A stretch of DNA of 64,000 nt from Gerris lacustris (Eukaryota; Arthropoda; Insecta; Hemiptera; Gerridae): the NCBI GenBank assembly GCA_951217055.1, contig OX578276.1, forward strand, positions 133,846,587 to 133,910,586. Reading direction: 5' to 3'. The notes below the pieces were generated by a model. The model saw only the letters and a list, made by a program, of their open reading frames with translations, ran no database searches and had not been told where the DNA came from. The position numbers and the translations under genes were made by a program. Each line of letters starts with the position of its first letter. Positions within the stretch are counted from its first letter, which is position 1. Shown one piece after another: positions 55,801 through 64,000 of this stretch.

Positions 55801-57715
55801 TAATATTACTAATACGCACGATGAGAATGTGTTACATCTGATTAAAATCTCAAATATATTTTTGTAATAAATAGGCGATGTCCAGTGTTTCCGATATTTT
55901 CTTTAGAAAAGGGTTATTTCCTTTTAGCCCATATCTGGTAAAATATGAGATATCTGATACGGAACGTGTTGTAACAGCCCTAAGGATATAACTGGTCCTT
56001 TTCATTATTGGAACGGTTCGCCCTGCGGTTAGTCCAAGCAAGGGTGACCGCCGAATCTTTACCTCCCCTCTTGCAATTATTCATTCTTGAGACCTCGTAT
56101 GAATGGCTCCCTCACGTAGTCTTATCGAGGTAATTCCGCTGCATAGTAACAAGATATAAATCAACTTCTTGTCCGCTACACTTAAACACTCTATATATTT
56201 TTGTACACCCTTCTTTCCAATCTATTTTATTTCGCTCTTTGACTTTGTGAAGTAGACAATATTTTATGTACCCTTCTTATTTTGAGTTATAGTGCATATT
56301 TACTGATTTCATGAGCATACATATTTTTAAGTTTAAATTCCCCCTTTGGGACTAGCTAAGAGGGTTTTTTGAAATATCCCAAAACAACCACTTTTTACCA
56401 ATGACTAAAAGTTTCTGATCTCCATCTCTGCCAACACAGAGACAGAATACTGATGATAGCAATTATACCGAGGAAGGCAACATCTACGCATTCTTTTTAG
56501 CATGGATATGTTTTAGCTCTAAAGTACAGATGAAATTTCCGTTCGCCGATAGAAGCCGATAGAAGTAGAGCTCCTAGCGCACCAAATGGCAATCGAAATT
56601 CACAATTGCACACCTTAAGATCCATCTACTATATCAATTAGACAAATATATACTGGTTTTCTCTTCTCCACTTCATGGAAAAGAATTGAAATTTAGATAT
56701 GTGGATTCAATGCCAAAAAGTCCAGTCATGCACCATGACTTAATGAGCGAATTTTCAAAGAAATCTGCGTATTATTGGCTTATGATAATATAGGCAAATA
56801 TTGGTTTAGAATTTGCATGGGTGAAAAAAAAAATGGTACACAGGGGTACGGGGTACAAAAGTCAAAATAGTATTTACCCTTCAAGATGCATGTCGTTGGA
56901 AAGCTCTTTAAGAGTACAGTAATTGTTGTTATGTACACTTTTATCATAGTTTCATATAAAAAGGGGGTAAAATGGAAAAAAAATCTGTTTTTATGCTATT
57001 TTTGACCCTAAATTGAAAAAATTTGACCCCTAAATGAACTCCAAAAATTCTGGCCAACGAACTCATCCTTTCTTTTGATATTATTGACATTTTAAAATTT
57101 GTTTGAAATTTTTAAGTGCATCCTAAGGGGAGATATCGTCTGGAGTGACACATATATACATACATATATACAAATATACATACATACATTAAAAAAAGTG
57201 TTAAATTTTAGGAATCGATTCAGAATGGTCTAAAACGGATTTACATGGAAAAATTTTTGAAAAATTCTCATTACAAAAATTTTGAAGCCATTGCAATAGC
57301 GTAATTTTCTTTGAAAATTTGCTAAAAACATCAATAATTCAATATTTTTCCATGAAAAGGAGAAAATGAGTATTATTTCTTTTGTTTCTGAGAACAAAAA
57401 TTATAATATATTAATCATAAACGATTAGTAGGTAAGTGTCTCATTTGAAATCATTCTTCACAAACAAAGGTACTGATAATGCGTATAATTTCTACATATA
57501 AACACTAATTCTACAAAAAAAGTTCGTTGTTTTGACTGAGATTTTATGGAAATCAAGCATAATGAATGGTTTTTTTGATGAAGGTGATCCCTAAAACTTT
57601 ATATTTTCATTTCTGCTTATTTATTTTAGCAGAAATGAGTCAGAGGAGTATTTAAATATAATGTTTTTTTCATCCCGATAGACCCACATACCTCAGGAAA
57701 ATAATGAATGGTTTT
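52850..57715. other. AT-rich stretch without recognisable genes
   Basis: Apart from the inverted words at 53680-53905, this holds homopolymer tracts (poly-T near 53340, poly-C near 54140), a ~50-bp direct duplication of TCGATATTTCTC near 54357/54407 and a lone B-repeat end-like hairpin near 55220-55255. Short frames at 54526-54781, 54862-55155 and 55850-56041 show no known domain. Confidence 0.4.
53680..53905. repeat. Inverted short repeats (CTTCTTTAGATTGTTACT)
   Basis: The ~22-bp word CTTCTTTAGATTGTTACT(CCCC) occurs in plus orientation at 53680 and 53753 and in minus orientation at 53716-53737 and 53883-53904. The outer pair brackets 226 bp and looks like terminal inverted repeats of a small MITE with an internal inverted duplication. 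Confidence 0.55.
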
Positions 57716-57717
57716 TA

Positions 57718-57988
57718 TCACTTGTTAAAAGAAATATTAAATCTGTACTATTATAAAATATAAGTTTATGTGTCTTGACCACAATATTAAAATTTAATTC
57801 TAAATCAGACCGGTTTCAGCCTCTAAAATACTAAGATATAAAAAGTATATAGAGTATATACCTGTTATATCTTAGTATTTTAGAGGCTGAAACCGGTCTG
57901 ATTTAGAATTAAATGTAAATATTGTGGTCAAGATAAATAAACTTATATTTTATAATAGTACAGTGTTAATATTTCTTTTAACAAGTGA
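57718..57988. mobile_element. 271-bp palindromic MITE flanked by TA
   Basis: Ends TCACTTGTTAA and TTAACAAGTGA are flanked by TA (57716-57717, 57989-57990). Arms of ~120 bp are near-perfect inverted copies including CTAAATCAGACCGGTTTCAG, around a ~27-bp centre. No coding capacity; Tc1/mariner-type by TA flanks. Confidence 0.75.
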
Positions 57989-58315
57989 TACAAACTAATT
58001 CTACAGTTATACTCAACAAGTACATATTGCGCCTTAAACAGCAACCACCATCGATGCAAGAATAGTTCTTGGATAAAAATGCCTTGTGAATTGAAAGGAT
58101 TGCGGAACCATGTCTGTTTCAAAAGGCTCCTGCAGCCACCATGATTTAAACTAGGCACTTCACACAGTCGTAGTTTTGATATTGGATGAAAAACAAATTA
58201 ATTCCTTGTAGCTTTAACAGTACATCTAAGAATAGCTGGAGCTGAAATAAAATAAATCCATTTAAAATGTCGATTTACTGCAAAGTCTTCTGCAACAGAA
58301 AAAGGTCAAGGTGGT

Positions 58316-58594
58316 TTATGGGAAGCATTTGGAGAAGGATGGCACAGCTGGTTTCTTCGGACCACGGTTGCCTTTTGCAACAGCTGCAGCAAGGCCAAGT
58401 TGAATTTTATCAATAGAATTATTGTTCCCAAGTGGTTCGAACTGGTTGAAGGTGAAGAGAGAAGGTCCTATAAATGACTCGGAGGGGGGTCGGTGACAGT
58501 TTGTATCTACGGCCAATGTTTCTTCGCTTCCTCTTCTTCTTCCGACCCGAAAGGATATGTATTCTTTATTCTTCCTTATCCTTGGCTCAAACAT
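58316..58594 (-). CDS. Hypothetical 92-residue open frame, possible host exon
   Basis: Not recognised. The predicted protein has balanced, non-repetitive composition: a basic N-terminus (RIRKNKEYISFRVGRRRG), a middle with PSESFIGPSLFTFNQFEPLG and an Ala/Lys-rich end IQLGLAAAVAKGNRGPKKP. It stops at SKCFP. A TTCTATAG sequence just upstream of the ATG could be a 3' splice acceptor, so this might be a terminal exon. Codon content looks less AT-biased than the surroundings. There is no domain, no neighbour gene and no supporting repeat, so it may be a chance frame. Confidence 0.25.
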   Translation of the reverse strand: MFEPRIRKNKEYISFRVGRRRGSEETLAVDTNCHRPPSESFIGPSLFTFNQFEPLGNNNSIDKIQLGLAAAVAKGNRGPKKPAVPSFSKCFP

Positions 58595-58599
58595 TTCCC

Positions 58600-59785
58600 T
58601 TTTTTCCTATAGAATTACAAATGTAAATAGGCTCTCTCGGCTAACACTCGGTGCTCCCGTTTAAAAGCCCCCGCATACGAATGTTCTCAAATCCCTTCTC
58701 GAGGGCGGTACGGGGAAAGCAGACCGAAGGCAACACTTTAAAAAACTGCACCGCCTTTCCAGAAAAGCTATAGAAATAAGTTTAAAAGAGGCAAGACCGG
58801 CCCGACCCCACTTCTCCTGTTCCCTTCATACTAGCAAACAATTTCATTTCACAGAGAAAAATTCTTTCCTCTTAAGATTCCTTCTCCTATCCCACACAGA
58901 GAAATCCTAAATTGCAAATAAAATTCTTTAACCAAAACCAATTTTGCTATTTTGTTTTCATGCAACCAAAAATCATTAAAAATGCTAATGGATTTCGTTT
59001 GGAATATCAATGTTTGTGCAATAACAGATTCTACCCGAAGAATTCTAGTAGAATACTATTACCTACATGCTACATGTAAAAATTCGAAATATGTATTTAG
59101 TGTGTTAAAATTAGAATCCAAGAGGAAAATTTCTTAGTTTTGGTTTTTTTAAAAAAAAAAACTCCTGCTTGTTCTTAAACCACCAGAAACAGTTATTTAT
59201 GTAACTAGGCAGCAAAATGGAATTTTACTGACTAGTGATGAGGTTAGCCTTCGAACCGAAGACAAGGTAAATTAACTGCAAAGTCGAATTCACCACGGCA
59301 GGCGATGAATTGCAGAAATGCTTCTTTTCCTGCCTTGTTGCATACAATATTTTATCTACAGACGGTAGAAAATGAAACTGATAAAATACCGTAGTAGTCT
59401 TTCACTTGCTATGCTAACACACACTGCAGATGATATAAATGTCGAAACGCGTATGTTTTATAATATAAAATTGTGGTGACAATATTGTTGTGTTACTTTT
59501 TATTAACCTCTCTCTAGCTCTAGTCATAATTATGAAGTGGTACCACAAATCTCAGTCAAAATAACTAATCATTTGATAAAATACCATCTTATTATATTTA
59601 TTAACTATGCGTATTAATAACGTATATTAACCAAAATAAATGCCTTATTTATAATAGGAAATTAAATACTTGGAATAATGTTATTATTCCAAAGGAGCTT
59701 TGGAATAATAACAAATAAATAATAACAATATACCAAGTCCAGTCATTTTAGGTTTTCTGTTCCAAAAAAAGTCGAAGCCACAATT
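58600..59785. other. No recognisable gene
   Basis: A CATACAATATTTTATCT block at about 59341 matches one near 14144, marking an otherwise uncharacterised dispersed repeat. A GTAACTAGGCA word at ~59200 recurs at ~60598. The plus frame 58952-59137 has no motif. Confidence 0.35.
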
Positions 59786-59789
59786 TTTT

Positions 59790-60320
59790 TTATCGCTTCA
59801 TTTTGACGTTCTAAAAACCATCGGCAACGAGATCGTGGTCGCGTTAATAAATATTCAAGGGCAAAGGTCAACAAATTCGGTTATTTGCGAATAGCTCGTT
59901 TCCAATGGCTCGGACACCAATCTAGGTGGTTATCAAAATTAAAGATCACAAAATCTCCCAAAGAAGACTCATTCATGTTTTACACACATTGGACGGTTAA
60001 CGGAATATAGGACGATGAAAATCTAAGAATATCTAGTATCTATCACCGCACCATTTTTTACGAACATCTCACTTCCTAAGGCTCGGAGACATATTAAGGT
60101 AATTATCAAAAAGCAAGATTATTAAATTTCCGACAAAAAAGGTCTTATTTACTTCTTACGTGTAAAGAACGGTTTAGCAAAAACCTAGCTTACTACAACT
60201 TGCGTAGTGTTTGTTTATACACGACTTTTTACGTAATTTTGTGCATATTTCGCTTCCTCTGGCTCGGAGACCAACAAATATAACAAACAAAACTTCTAAA
60301 TGAATTAATGCAAAACGGTC
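59790..60320 (+). repeat. Degenerate ~175-bp tandem repeat, three units
   Basis: A recurring TC(G/A)(C/T)TTCC...GGCTCGGA(G/C)AC block lies at about 59898, 60068 and 60250, each followed by ATNAAGGT/TATCAAAA-type sequence and preceded by TTAACGG/ACGGTTTAGC-like segments. Units are strongly diverged. Confidence 0.4.
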
Positions 60321-60361
60321 CAGTACCTGGGCAAGACAGGAGAAGAAAAAGTTGAAACATA

Positions 60362-60380
60362 GACCTCGCTTCGCTCGGTC
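60362..60380 (-). repeat. Isolated GA-mismatch hairpin motif
   Basis: Minus strand: outer stem GACC/GGTC, GA opposite GA, cap GCGAAGC. Same architecture as the 5.3-6.8 kb monomers with a different outer stem. Confidence 0.5.
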
Positions 60381-60728
60381 AATAAACAAATTATCATATA
60401 ATTTACTTATTAAACTATAATATATAATACTAGTAGAATATAATATTATAGGGGATAAAGATAATATATAAACTGTTATTGCCAACATTATAACAGTAAA
60501 AATGTTGCTGCCTAGGCAGTAAAATTACATTTCCCAGCTCAAAATCAGTTTAATAATACTGTATTTTGCAATCGTAAGTAGATATTAGTTATTAATGTAA
60601 CTAGGCACAGAAATTGATGCTTAAAAGTATAAGCAGCTTCAAATTCAAAATAATTAACTAATTCTGTTAAGTGTCATGCGTCTTATACCAAAACTAAACC
60701 AAAGATTTGTACTTTTTTTCAAATTACA

Positions 60729-60733
<5 letters not shown>

Positions 60734-60780
<47 letters not shown>
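60734..60780. repeat. (TA)n microsatellite
   Basis: Uninterrupted TA dinucleotides. Overlapping plus frames at 60676-61042 translate this tract and are not supported as genes. Confidence 0.9.
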
Positions 60781-60784
<4 letters not shown>

Positions 60785-61209
60785 TTACATTGCATAGCTA
60801 TAAAGTGTGTGTGGCGTACACACAAAATACGATGGCACACACACACACATTCAATAGCTGTGGATAAGAAAATGTCTTATATATCATATTTATGTGAGGT
60901 TGTTATATGCAGTTTTGAATGCACCTGGGGTTACAATATATTTGGCTCTGCAGAGCGGCCGTCTCTATGGCACTTCCTCTCAACCCAAATCCCTATTGTC
61001 GTATTACAACACGATTTTGTGCTAGAACACCTTAGCTTATAGATTCAAAACGTCCGTACAAATATACATAGCCGTAAAGATGGTTTCCCAGAGTGAAAGA
61101 GAAAAAAACCATTTAGCGTAGTCAGTTACACTCTAAAATAAATTAAAACTTTAATAATAATAAATAAAAATAGTCTGCCACCTACTACTATAAGTTTATT
61201 TTATTTTCC

Positions 61210-61475
61210 CCCGTGTTTGGAACGAAGTTCCTTATAGCAGGTTACAGCGTCTGGAGCCCGGGAGTGAATCCGAAAAAACGACGAAATCGACAGATGTCGA
61301 TAACTTGAGTAAAAAGGGACCGATTTAGTTGAAATTTGGTATACATGTTCATTTTACCGATTTCCAGGTCGAGTGCGTTAGACATTGTTATCCCCCCAAG
61401 CGTTCGCGCGCAACTCTTACGTAAACGTAAGCTTCGAATCTAAAATTGGAATTTTAAGACGGGAAAAAATTCTAA
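61210..61475 (+). repeat. Dispersed repeat E copy
   Basis: Blocks GGAACGAAGTTCCTTATAGC, CCGGGAGTGAATCCGAAAAA, AATTTGGTATACATGTTC, CGTTCGCGCGCAACTCTTAC and GAATCTAAAATTGGAATTTT recur in the copies at 26.2 and 30.2 kb. A related scrap (GGAACTTCGTCCCCCACCTG) is at ~61950. Confidence 0.55.
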
Positions 61476-61989
61476 CTTCATCTATACAATGAGATAAACA
61501 ACTTTATGAATACATTTTTTTTAGTAAAAAACACCGACGACGCTTTGAAGTGTTAAAGATCATTAAATTCATTAAAAGTACAATTGTAACAGGCATGTAA
61601 AATTTCAACCTGATACAAGCGGAAGTTTTTGTGTTGTGAAGTAATATATTTTATAATATTTTAAATGGAGTAGGCGTGAGGGTTAGGGAATAGTCCTGTT
61701 CCTTCATTTTACTAGAGCCATCCTCTGTAAATATCAACTCACCGATTAACTATTTTCTCAATATTCAATGCATATTTCTTGCAAGTCGCTCGCTTCAATG
61801 TTAAAAAAAAACCTTTCTTCTAATTTTATAAGTACAAATAGTTAGTTACTTCTAATTTCGTCTCTTTTCTAACTCCACCATGTATAAGTGGTTACTATCG
61901 TATACTTAGTAGTGTGATTTTATAATTTATATTTAATGAAAAGCGTAAGGAACTTCGTCCCCCACCTGTCCCGCGACACCACACTTATT

Positions 61990-62030
61990 TTTTATTTTAT
62001 TTTTTTAAATCTGCCACAATTGTTTTGAAT
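61990..62030 (+). repeat. Dispersed repeat A, left flank of the Penelope insertion
   Basis: TTTTTTTAAATCTGCCACAA matches the A-repeat AATCTGTCAAAATTG segment. The last 12 bases, ATTGTTTTGAAT (62019-62030), are repeated at 63617-63628. Confidence 0.55.
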
Positions 62031-62086
62031 TAAATAATAAAAACGGAAGCCTCTCCACAAAATAAGTTTTAATAACCAAAACTAGC

Positions 62087-62110
62087 TTTCGGCCTCTCGG
62101 CCATCATCAG
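62087..62110 (-). ncRNA. Hammerhead-ribozyme-like core (left arm)
   Basis: Identical mirror copy of the core at 63503-63526. Confidence 0.4.
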
Positions 62111-62349
62111 TGCCTACAATGACAGTAAAACAATGATATATAAGTACTAACATATTATAAAAAGAAACAAAGCACAGTAAAAAGTTAAAATAGAATAAAA
62201 AATAAAATATTAGGTAACAATAAATTTTATAAAGAGTAAATTTAAAATAAAGGGGGGGGGGGGGGGTCATAAATTTAAAATGAGAATACAAATTAATAAA
62301 AATAAAAATAAATTACCGGTAAAAGGTAAAGAAAAAACCCGACGTGGAG

Positions 62350-62800
62350 TCAGAGTAGAGACAAATAACGGACTGGAGGGCGGGGAATATGACTAAGCGT
62401 GTCCAGCAGGATAGAAGATCCGCCTTCCCCCCTCTCATTGAGGGATAAGTCCCCCCCAATTGCTAGGTTTCTTCGAATCTCCAGACTCTCCAGGGAGTTA
62501 AGTTTGGGACCTTTAGCCGTAAAATGTAGCAACGCCACTTCGTGCTGTCCCTGTTGGTGCCCTGTATCTTGGAGATGTGCGAAGAAACGGCTGTCCGAGT
62601 TCCTCAGGTGTTCACTGACCCTGGTTCGAAAACGACGCCCGGTTTGGCCCACATAAGACGAAGAGCAAATACCGCACTTTAACAAGTAAACCCCGCTACG
62701 GTCCAAAAGGTCTACCTTGTCCTTAGGGCGAGAAAGTATACTTCTAAGGGAACCAGATGATCTTAGCGCGACGGCCATTTCGTGTTTCCTTAGAAGACGT
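62350..62800 (-). pseudogene. Penelope-like Pol C-terminus with GIY-YIG endonuclease (left arm)
   Basis: Mirror copy of the right arm encoding the same residues from RLLRKHEMAV to the stop. The two predicted proteins differ only across the central spacer. It is truncated at the same base as the other arm, so neither copy has an RT domain. Confidence 0.85.
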
Positions 62801-62814
62801 ACAGAAAAAATGCT

Positions 62815-63265
62815 ACGTCTTCTAAGGAAACACGAAATGGCCGTCGCGCTAAGATCATCTGGTTCCCTTAGAAGTATACTTTCTCGCCCTAAGGACAAGG
62901 TAGACCTTTTGGACCGTAGCGGGGTTTACTTGTTAAAGTGCGGTATTTGCTCTTCGTCTTATGTGGGCCAAACCGGGCGTCGTTTTCGAACCAGGGTCAG
63001 TGAACACCTGAGGAACTCGGACAGCCGTTTCTTCGCACATCTCCAAGATACAGGGCACCAACAGGGACAGCACGAAGTGGCGTTGCTACATTTTACGGCT
63101 AAAGGTCCCAAACTTAACTCCCTGGAGAGTCTGGAGATTCGAAGAAACCTAGCAATTGGGGGGGACTTATCCCTCAATGAGAGGGGGGAAGGCGGATCTT
63201 CTATCCTGCTGGACACGCTTAGTCATATTCCCCGCCCTCCAGTCCGTTATTTGTCTCTACTCTGA
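62815..63265 (+). pseudogene. Penelope-like Pol C-terminus with GIY-YIG endonuclease (right arm)
   Basis: The arm encodes the linker LRSILSRPKDKVDLLDRSGV and the GIY-YIG domain: GVYLLKCGICSSSYVGQTG, then RRFRTRVSEHLRN and the downstream Glu region LNSLESLEIRRNL. GIY-YIG is the endonuclease that nicks target DNA for Penelope-like elements. The reverse transcriptase that should precede it is absent. An open frame appears to begin at 62717, but its first ~28 residues come from the opposite arm read antisense and are artefactual. It ends with a stop at 63263-63265. Confidence 0.85.
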
Positions 63266-63502
63266 CTCCACGTCGGGTTTTTTCTTTACCTTTTACCGGT
63301 AATTTATTTTTATTTTTATTAATTTGTATTCTCATTTTAAATTTATGACCCCCCCCCCCCCTTTATTTTAAATTTACTCTTTATAAAATTTATTGTTACC
63401 TAATATTTTATTTTTTATTCTATTTTAACTTTTTACTGTGCTTTGTTTCTTTTTATAATATGTTAGTACTTATATATCATTGTTTTACTGTCATTGTAGG
63501 CA

Positions 63503-63526
63503 CTGATGATGGCCGAGAGGCCGAAA
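63503..63526 (+). ncRNA. Hammerhead-ribozyme-like core (right arm)
   Basis: CTGATGA, then stem GGCC-GAGA-GGCC, then GAAA, matching the conserved CUGANGA/stem II/GAAA hammerhead core. Hammerhead motifs are known from Penelope-like element termini. The cleavage-site strand and stem III could not be identified, so activity is unproven. Confidence 0.4.
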
Positions 63527-63616
63527 GCTAGTTTTGGTTATTAAAACTTATTTTGTGGAGAGGCTTCCGTTTTTATTATTTAATTAATATCAACTCCACT
63601 TGCGCTGCTATTCTTC

Positions 63617-64000
63617 ATTGTTTTGAATCTTCTTATGAATTAAAATATCCATATAGTAAACTTAAAAGAGCACAGACAGTTAAAATTAATCTGGGTTTAT
63701 CTGGGGGCTACTTTTGACAAACCATCCAAATTTTATATAAATCAGATGAGTATTTTTGAAGATAGAGGTGTAAATAAATGTATGTTTCGTGCGCATGTGA
63801 AAGAAAAACAAATAGGCGCAGAAGGATGCAACTTATATGGGACTAACAACAGGCTAATTATGACCTACTACCCAAATTTCATTAAAATAGGACGGTAGCT
63901 TTTAAGATGTTGGTTCGCAAAAATCGAGCGACGGATAGACCCGGAACCAAACATATCCCTGATGTCTGAAACGGATTTTTGTCTTGGAATTTTTGAAATT
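63617..64000 (+). repeat. Dispersed repeat A, right flank of the Penelope insertion
   Basis: Continues the A repeat: AATTAATCTGGGTTTATC, CAAACCATCCAAATTTTAT, GGTGTAAATAAATGTATG, TGTTGGTTCGCAAAAAT and ACGGATTTTTGTCTTGG. It runs off the window end before the terminal hairpins. Confidence 0.7.

Larger units (their letters stand above)
62031..63616. mobile_element. Penelope-like element: head-to-head inverted dimer
   Basis: Two copies of the last ~770 bp of a Penelope-like element point outward from a 14-nt spacer (62801-62814). The arms (about 62028-62800 and 62815-63585) appear identical except for a homopolymer of 15 G versus 13 C. Each arm carries the GIY-YIG endonuclease end and a 3'UTR with a hammerhead-like core. 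A 12-bp direct repeat, ATTGTTTTGAAT, flanks the whole (62019-62030, 63617-63628) within repeat A. About 31 bp of extra sequence lies between the right arm and its flank. The dimer therefore seems to have integrated as one unit. Confidence 0.85.

Noticed and set aside
59440..59475. Third hammerhead-like site (GCAGATGATATAAATGTCGAAA)
   Set aside because: The core reads CAGATGA rather than CUGANGA and no convincing stem II forms before GAAA.
60676..61042. Two plus-strand frames beginning with YIYIYI tracts
   Set aside because: Driven by the (TA)n microsatellite; downstream residues show no domain.
62717..62814. N-terminal 28 residues of the 182-residue Penelope frames as a new domain
   Set aside because: They come from reading the opposite arm antisense through the palindrome centre, not from the element's own coding sequence.

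Overview
This is AT-rich eukaryotic DNA packed with transposable elements. No host gene can be supported with confidence, and there is no bacterial-style gene layout. The element mix (an APE-type non-LTR retrotransposon with RNase H, Ty3/Gypsy elements whose Gag ends in a CWYH-type zinc knuckle, a GIY-YIG Penelope-like element, TA/TAA/TTAA-flanked foldback MITEs, tRNA-derived SINEs) suggests an invertebrate, most likely an arthropod. That is inference; the species cannot be named from the sequence alone.

Layout. 0-1.3 kb: partial copies of a dispersed repeat (called A here) with a reverse transcriptase scrap. 3.6-6.8 kb: a foldback structure whose arms are ~133-bp tandem repeats, followed by an array of ~63-bp hairpin monomers organised into a 378-bp higher-order unit. 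8-13 kb: fragments of a second dispersed repeat (B), a foldback around (TA)n, two inverted tRNA-like SINEs and an RT C-terminal remnant. 14.4-22.06 kb: a long, apparently intact non-LTR retrotransposon with tandem 5'UTR monomers, ORF1 with zinc knuckles, ORF2 with APE-RT-RNase H-CCHC, and a 3'UTR of repeated multi-stem structures ending in poly(A). 26.4-28.75 kb: a truncated Gypsy pol lodged inside a B repeat. 36.6-42.3 kb: a near-intact Gypsy element on the minus strand, inserted in an A repeat. Its gag and pol are linked by a textbook -1 frameshift site, one LTR carries a MITE, and a second partial copy shares that LTR. 43-61 kb: Penelope and RT remnants, B repeats, MITEs, microsatellites and unassigned AT-rich DNA. 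62.0-63.6 kb: two identical 5'-truncated Penelope-like ends joined head-to-head in a ~1.56-kb palindrome, flanked by a 12-bp target duplication inside another A repeat.

How it fits together. The non-LTR element (15,036-20,496) and the Gypsy element (37,852-41,765) both retain all expected catalytic motifs in open frames and look recent. The others are remnants or non-autonomous. Insertions are nested: MITE in LTR, Gypsy in A, Gypsy in B, Penelope in A. The most notable signals are the Gypsy frameshift signal, the repeated three-way-junction-like units in the non-LTR 3'UTR, the Penelope inverted dimer with hammerhead-like cores, and a recurrent hairpin architecture (outer stem, GA opposite GA, GC-GNA-GC cap) found in several unrelated sequences with different outer stems.
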